The translations under genes and the position numbers were made by a program. The notes below the pieces were generated by a model that made no database searches, was not told where the DNA came from, and saw only the letters and a program-made list of their open reading frames with translations. Of a stretch of 28,103 nt of DNA, positions 25,233-28,103 are shown in pieces; the stretch's first letter is position 1; each line of letters opens with the position of its first letter. The DNA comes from a virus: positions 1-28,103 of IMG/VR virus record IMGVR_UViG_3300028299_000023, one strand, 5' to 3'.

Positions 25233-25862
25233 ACTACTATCCTCCTGTAAAGTGTCTTCGATACGTTTGTATTTTAATATAGTACTAAGCTCGACCGTAT
25301 CGACTAGTCGGAGTCTAGTCCGCTCTCCCGCGGCTGCTGTCTCCAGATAACAAAAATCATAACCGAGGATCTTGACAATCTTGTCCACGACGATGTAGTA
25401 GTTGCCCCCTTCGTCTTCACGCACACTCTGAACACCAAGGGCACGTTGTGAAACTCCCAGTTCAACGCTCTCGTCAAAGAGCGTTTGAACCTTTCTTCCT
25501 TTTTCGGTGTCGATGAGCCTGATGTTGACAACCGTTTCACCCTTGTCGTTGAGATTCAATATCTCCGGAATACCTGCGAGATCATCTTCTTTACCGCGAG
25601 GGTCGGCGGCTGGATCCGGATGACCGAGATATGATGTCAGTTGCCACTTACCGGCCTGCCAATCTGTTACTGCGTCATTCTGGACGATGAAGGGAATGAT
25701 TCTATTGTTCCCGTTCAGAACGTTGGCAATAGAACCAACCGTCTGAAACCGGTATTTCTTGTCCGCCAATTTCTCAACGTTAATTTTTACGACGTCACTG
25801 ATAAACTCAACGGTCTTGCCGTCAAGTGCTCTCAGATGATCGGGCATCTTGTTGTGCGACAT
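23193..25862 (-). CDS. Prohead protease-scaffold-major capsid fusion protein (889 aa)
   Basis: This is one uninterrupted frame from ATG 25862 (AGGAGG nine bases upstream). Residues 1-200 resemble T4 gp21-type prohead serine protease (family S77): NGNNRIIPFIV near 50, a GHP with H81, and ELGVSQRALG with S138 as likely catalytic pair. Residues 211-420 are helical and Ala/Val/Pro-rich, scaffold-like (long helix 211-290; PAPVVPEVVVPVVEAP 292-307). Residues 430-889 are an HK97-fold major capsid protein (AINQQLLRVFDKTYGAYLKK, then PITRYRREGGIAGTRKTYKP, then MVFANMRNSALAYGS). Most phages keep these as separate genes. The L205-Q206-E207 triple at the join matches the L/I-x-E cleavage rule of the T4 protease, so self-processing is plausible. 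Confidence 0.9.
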   Translation of the reverse strand: MSHNKMPDHLRALDGKTVEFISDVVKINVEKLADKKYRFQTVGSIANVLNGNNRIIPFIVQNDAVTDWQAGKWQLTSYLGHPDPAADPRGKEDDLAGIPEILNLNDKGETVVNIRLIDTEKGRKVQTLFDESVELGVSQRALGVQSVREDEGGNYYIVVDKIVKILGYDFCYLETAAAGERTRLRLVDTVELSTILKYKRIEDTLQEDSSMEKLIEQNKLLVASVTALVDTIQKQMTAATATMPQAITDSFGALKTGVETLVADTSIDPEKKNANLVKLSGELKTLVDSITPAPVVPEVVVPVVEAPAVVVVDTKASEAALAVLTDSARRLTEFVENSKREADLVAKTAAIGTYLVDSITRLEQPADAKTVMTDSLKGRAFADNAAVDAAIQDAVKLYNLGVAQEKQAQEGLKAKGTSVMDITVVGEHLKGVEIIADQIVGTGFINTKKEAVVLGKDRSAINQQLLRVFDKTYGAYLKKEADMIVALQDATQTPADFQIPYTISRIVLAEVYADQMIERLTLFGPMDAKRDQIPITRYRREGGIAGTRKTYKPSTRRQNDLKVAEFGVMAKGKLTTEWFPIDATASKLQAQFSDEFATLSKRYANITGISQGIANLIADLKRSLQQMVFANMRNSALAYGSVAFSFTETVDVAKSEFTVVSGASISVGETLSVAIDTVAVHEYEVSSIPVGDKFYVVDGLNGKIQFVDATGAASPVAHSGVVLVTGKKATNEIRFSLGGVGTKEWSKYMNELLFKVQNQAASHRQSRGYKPDFILASEVTSNYLTQAEAYEPARARAGYSAGQVLGEGNYGITAGLSHFGSDVWDDAYILLSQKDATIFRIWEPLVLKGPYPVRNSDAQLVGGDEYYIYQEDALSTPINDKMSLVTVTA
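25241..25246 (-). promoter_or_regulatory. Strong internal ribosome-binding site (AGGAGG)
   Basis: AGGAGG is read on the minus strand eight bases before ATG 25232 inside the protease-capsid frame. The main start at 25862 has the same AGGAGG at 25877-25872, nine bases upstream. The upstream mRNA also contains TCGATAC and GTATCGA (25303-25297 and 25264-25258), which could pair and loop out the A+T-rich stretch between. Confidence 0.75.
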
Positions 25863-26022
25863 GGCTTTTAACCTCCTGTACTATTCTGTGATTGTGAGGC
25901 TGCGTCGGCGTAAACACGATTGCTTTTATCGGACCGGATTGCGGAGTAACGACAACCTCTCCTACCCGTCCGTGTGTCCCACCATTTTCAGGTGATTTCC
26001 AACCGCTATTCTCGTTGCCCAT
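25822..26022 (-). CDS. Possible small protein upstream of capsid fusion (66 aa)
   Basis: An ATG at 26022 opens a 66-codon frame overlapping the first 41 bases of the capsid fusion gene in another frame. The product begins MGNENSGWKSPENGGTHGRV and has a beta-like middle (GEVVVTPQSGPIKAIVFTPT). No Shine-Dalgarno is seen. It might be a real small virion gene or only a leader reading frame; the overlap with a strong start makes coupling possible. Moderate doubt. Confidence 0.35.
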   Translation of the reverse strand: MGNENSGWKSPENGGTHGRVGEVVVTPQSGPIKAIVFTPTQPHNHRIVQEVKSHVAQQDARSSEST

Positions 26023-26130
26023 AGATGACCGTTTGAACTTGGTTTGGTGAATCGTTTTTAATCGTTCCTAATTCGCTCTGGTTACAGTTGTTGCCAGTGA
26101 AGAGTAGTTGGATAAGGATTCATCCCGAGC

Positions 26131-26192
26131 AATAAAAAAGCCGAAATACTTTTGACACATTCCTCGACGGGATGTCTCAAAGATACTTCGGC
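26131..26192 (-). terminator. Strong hairpin terminator upstream of phage operon
   Basis: A 24-nt pair of arms (26169-26192 and 26140-26163) with five mismatches and a five-base loop is followed by TTTTTT (26139-26134) on the minus strand. The outer six pairs (GCCGAA/TTCGGC) are perfect. It lies about 100 nt downstream of the promoter at 26239-26267 and about 110 bases before the first possible phage start. It ends either a small RNA or an attenuated leader. Confidence 0.8.
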
Positions 26193-26232
26193 TTCAATGG
26201 GGGCACTCTAGACGCTCAACGTCTAAACTACT
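26134..26232 (-). ncRNA. Candidate small RNA or leader with two hairpins
   Basis: A transcript from the promoter at 26239-26267 would begin near 26232 and end at the U-run near 26134, about 100 nt. It would fold into a short hairpin (TAGACG-TTGAG-CGTCTA, 26225-26209), a linker with CCCCC, then the long terminator stem. No open reading frame of note lies inside. Its sequence CATCCCG (26174-26168) is complementary to CGGGATG at 26127-26121, just past the terminator. Confidence 0.5.
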
Positions 26233-26238
26233 TTCAAA

Positions 26239-26267
26239 AATATAATACGCTACTTAGCCAATGTCAA
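26239..26267 (-). promoter_or_regulatory. Near-consensus sigma70 promoter
   Basis: TTGACA (26267-26262), 17 bases, TATATT (26244-26239) read leftward toward the phage genes. Both boxes and the spacing fit the bacterial consensus. It lies immediately downstream of the small unidentified gene ending at 26285 and drives transcription into the hairpin element. Confidence 0.7.
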
Positions 26268-26284
26268 GTATATTCTTTCTGATA

Positions 26285-26632
26285 TTAGTTTTGTTCAATC
26301 TGCTGAACGTGCAATAATTCCATTAACCAGACGAAATCACACCTAAAGAATAATCGATCACTGGCACGTCGATGATTGGATACGGCAAGGATGTGTTCGA
26401 TCGTAAATGGCTTGTAGATCTGTCTCACAACTGTGTGCTCACCGTAGCCGTCTTTCTCGCTCCATCCTACGGCATCTTGTACAGGAGATTCTAAAACTGC
26501 TTTTACTTTGTTCACGAACGCGGTCTCAAGACCGGTATAATCATACTCTCCCCCCGTAAGCACAACGATACCGATTGACTTTTCATCGCGTGTAAACTTA
26601 TCGGCAAATACTTCGATTTCTATGTTTTCCAT
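26285..26632 (-). CDS. Hypothetical protein (115 aa)
   Basis: The frame is open to 26668, where an earlier ATG (MTFPCQAVRLSS) exists, but residue 13 (MENIEIEVFADKFTRDEKSI, ATG 26632) gives a more natural N-terminus; neither start has a clear Shine-Dalgarno. The first part looks beta-alpha (IEVFADK, GIVVLTGG), followed by a helix (TGLETAFVNKVKAVLESPVQ). The end, FRCDFVWLMELLHVQQIEQN, is Arg/Leu-rich and may lie past an old frameshift. I do not recognise the family. Composition is more A+T-rich than the phage genes. Confidence 0.5.
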   Translation of the reverse strand: MENIEIEVFADKFTRDEKSIGIVVLTGGEYDYTGLETAFVNKVKAVLESPVQDAVGWSEKDGYGEHTVVRQIYKPFTIEHILAVSNHRRASDRLFFRCDFVWLMELLHVQQIEQN

Positions 26633-26747
26633 TGACGACAATCTAACCGCTTGGCACGGGAATGTCAACCATATTTTCTATATCGGAGATTTGATGTCTC
26701 TTGGACTGGATTCTGTTTCAACGGGAATATATTTCTTACTGATTTAA

Positions 26748-26776
26748 TAAAAAAAGAGCTGATGGTTAGTCAGCTC
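26748..26776 (-). terminator. Rho-independent terminator
   Basis: GAGCTGA-CTAACCA-TCAGCTC followed by TTTTTTT on the minus strand: a perfect 7-bp stem with U-run, 27 bases after the stop of the sorting-domain fragment. It is the natural end of that gene's transcript. Confidence 0.85.
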
Positions 26777-26802
26777 TCCGGTTTTCCTTATATTTTAGTT
26801 TA

Positions 26803-27270
26803 TTATTTTGTCAGTAAAATCTTTATCGTCCGGCCGAAGGGTTTTGCCCCATTCTGCCTGTCCGCCGTTTGTGTGGCGGACGGCGTTGCATTAAAGCGGA
26901 CAAAGTATATTCCGCTTGCCAGACCTGAACCATTGAACGTAGCATTGTAGTACCCGGCTTCTTTTACTTCATCAACTAACACGGCTACTTCTCGACCAAC
27001 CATGTCATATACCTTCAGGCTTACTATTCCAGCGGATGGAAGTTGATAACTAATGGTTGTGTTCGGATTAAACAGATTAGGATAGTTTTGATATAAATTG
27101 ATATTATTTGGAGAGTTACTATTATAGTCTTTTACATCGGTTAATTTCTTACAAGAATAAATGTAGATTTTACCGAAGGGATTATTATAATCGGGATATC
27201 CAGGTGCCAAGATAAACAATTCATCATATATCGATACAAGACGATTACAAATCGATTTCCAATATCAATC
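26803..27270 (-). pseudogene. 3' remnant of secreted FG-GAP-type protein with T9SS sorting domain
   Basis: The last about 90 residues are a type IX secretion C-terminal sorting domain: NLYQNYPNLFNPNTTISYQL, then AGIVSLKVYDMVGREVAVLV, then GLASGIYFVRFNA and a final KILLTK. Before it, ELFILAPGYPDYNNPFGKIY resembles the end of an FG-GAP repeat. The frame has no ATG and meets a TGA about 15 codons above the first usable TTG (27219). A shifted frame near 27250 reads DIGNRFVI, FG-GAP-like, so a frameshift plus 5' loss is likely. It is a leftover of a host surface protein, and the main clue to the host group. Confidence 0.75.
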
Positions 27271-27275
27271 CCAAC

Positions 27276-27505
27276 TTAATTACTGCAATTAGACACGGGT
27301 GGGCTGTTATATCCTAAAATGAATGCTTATGAGTAAGTGATGCGGTTCAAGTTCTCCGCGAAATGTATACGCCCTGAACCGCACAAGAGCGAATCAGGCA
27401 CAAGTCAATTTCTATAAAGCGTTGTTTCTATATCGAGCAAATTCTTTGTTTTCCCATTAATGTATTTTATTTTAACTACCGCGAATTACCTTAAGGAAAA
27501 GAACA
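27276..27505. other. Non-coding A+T-rich stretch with inverted repeat
   Basis: No gene is apparent. The only structure is a perfect 9-bp inverted repeat, TGCGGTTCA (27341-27349) and TGAACCGCA (27375-27383), around a 25-base spacer that itself contains GCG-rich pieces. No U-run follows on either strand. Integron attC was considered and not supported. Confidence 0.5.
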
Positions 27506-27997
27506 TCATTTCTCGATCTTCAGAATGGTTTTAAAATCAAGAAAGTGCTTTTCGACAAACTTAATGCTTGTATTCAGAGTTCCGAGAGTTAGGGGAACCT
27601 CTCCTGAAGTCGAATCCAATAATTCTTTTCTAAGAATCGTCATCGCATTAGTATCGTGTTTCATAAATTCATTGTACATCGCCGCACAGGTAGGGCACAA
27701 CGCCAAATATTGAGCTTCTAATTCTTTGTTGACAATCTCTGCTCCGAAAGCTTCAACCACTTCAAAATAGTATTCTCCATTTCGCTTCCTGAATGGCATT
27801 TCGTTTTTACATATCTGGCAGATCATCTGTTCAGAATCATTTATATACAATTCTTTAAGCCAAGTAGACGGATCGATTGAATTCCTTGTTATGCGGACAC
27901 TTCTCTCTCGCTGCTCATATTCTTTTTCAGTTGCTTCAGTATGGATATCTACAAGTCGATCTTCTCTGCGTTCTGGATCTAGTGCCGATCCAAATAA
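27506..27997 (-). pseudogene. 3' remnant of sacsin/NOV-like protein C-terminus
   Basis: The open frame runs from just after a TAA at 28000-27998 to TGA 27508-27506 but has no ATG before residue 58, only a TTG at 27850. The product (FGSALDPERREDRLVDIHTE, then RSVRITRNSIDPSTWL, then MICQICKNEMPFRKRNGEYY, then ALCPTCAAMY) matches the C-terminal module of large bacterial sacsin-like/NOV proteins with N-terminal ATPase-like domains, which carries CxxC pairs for zinc. The bulk of the gene is gone, or frameshifted above 28000. Such genes are often found in defence or accessory loci, which is inference here. Confidence 0.65.
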
Positions 27998-28033
27998 TTA
28001 ATCTTGTACTTTTTACAATGGTTTAAGATATTA

Positions 28034-28102
28034 GAGGAGTCACTGATGAAAATGAAAGGACTCCTCGATGGCATTATTTGTTCGTTCTTTGACAATCGCT
28101 GA
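28034..28102 (+). CDS. Possible 18-codon leader ORF with occluded ribosome-binding site
   Basis: ATG at 28046 begins MKMKGLLDGIICSFFDNR and stops at 28102. AGAGGAG lies six bases upstream. The GAGGAGTC (28034-28041) can pair perfectly with GACTCCTC (28059-28066), hiding the site. The frame is short, at the window edge, and unlike anything I can name, so the coding claim is weak. Confidence 0.25.
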   Translation, partial: EESLMKMKGLLDGIICSFFDNR

Positions 28103-28103
28103 A

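Noticed and set aside
27260-27430. Integron attC site around the inverted repeat
   Set aside because: I could not find a complementary RYYYAAC / GTTRRRY core pair, nor an integrase or cassette array.

Overview
The window is almost entirely the virion-structure module of a contractile-tailed (myovirus-type) phage or prophage, read leftward on the minus strand from about 26,020 to beyond position 1. Genes are tightly packed, many joined by 1 to 4 base stop/start overlaps (ATGA, GTGA, TAATG), and most isolated starts have a good Shine-Dalgarno (AGGAGG type), so this looks like one long late operon. The likely host is a Bacteroidetes/Chlorobi-group bacterium, perhaps an Ignavibacteria relative. 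The right flank carries the tail end of a protein with a type IX secretion C-terminal sorting domain of the style common in that group. This host call is an inference from one gene fragment.

Layout in transcription order (right to left). 28.1 to 26.3 kb: A+T-rich flank with two decayed gene ends (a sacsin/NOV-like C-terminus with a zinc-binding Cys motif, and a T9SS sorting-domain fragment), one unidentified small gene, and little else. 26.27 to 26.13 kb: a near-consensus sigma70 promoter followed about 100 nt later by a strong hairpin terminator, which is either a small RNA or an attenuated leader for the phage operon. 25.9 to 23.2 kb: one 889-codon frame joining a T4 gp21-like prohead protease, a scaffold-like region and an HK97-fold major capsid protein, with a strong internal ribosome-binding site at the protease/scaffold join. 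23.1 to 20.9 kb: a protein ending in a C2H2 zinc finger, then a MuF-type head protein fused to a zinc-metallopeptidase-like domain. 20.9 to 18.5 kb: connector and tail-completion genes. 18.5 to 16.5 kb: tail sheath and tail tube. 16.4 to 15.3 kb: a tail assembly chaperone pair that almost certainly uses a -1 frameshift (T TTT TTC). 15.3 to 13.1 kb: tape measure. 13.1 to 7.3 kb: baseplate (tube-like hub protein, LysM/gp53-like, gpD-like hub, gpV-like spike, gp25/gpW, gpJ, gpI). 7.3 kb to the left edge: two large fibre or receptor-binding proteins, a 56-codon gene, and a repeat-rich tail fibre that runs off the window.

The capsid, neck, sheath/tube, tape measure, baseplate and fibre parts are all present and look intact, so a complete contractile particle could be built from them. 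No terminase or portal gene lies in the roughly 2 kb upstream of the capsid gene, and no lysis, integrase or replication gene is visible. The most interesting points are the protease-scaffold-capsid fusion with nested starts, the MuF-metallopeptidase fusion, the frameshifted chaperone, the promoter-hairpin element upstream of the operon, and the apparent absence of packaging genes from their usual place.
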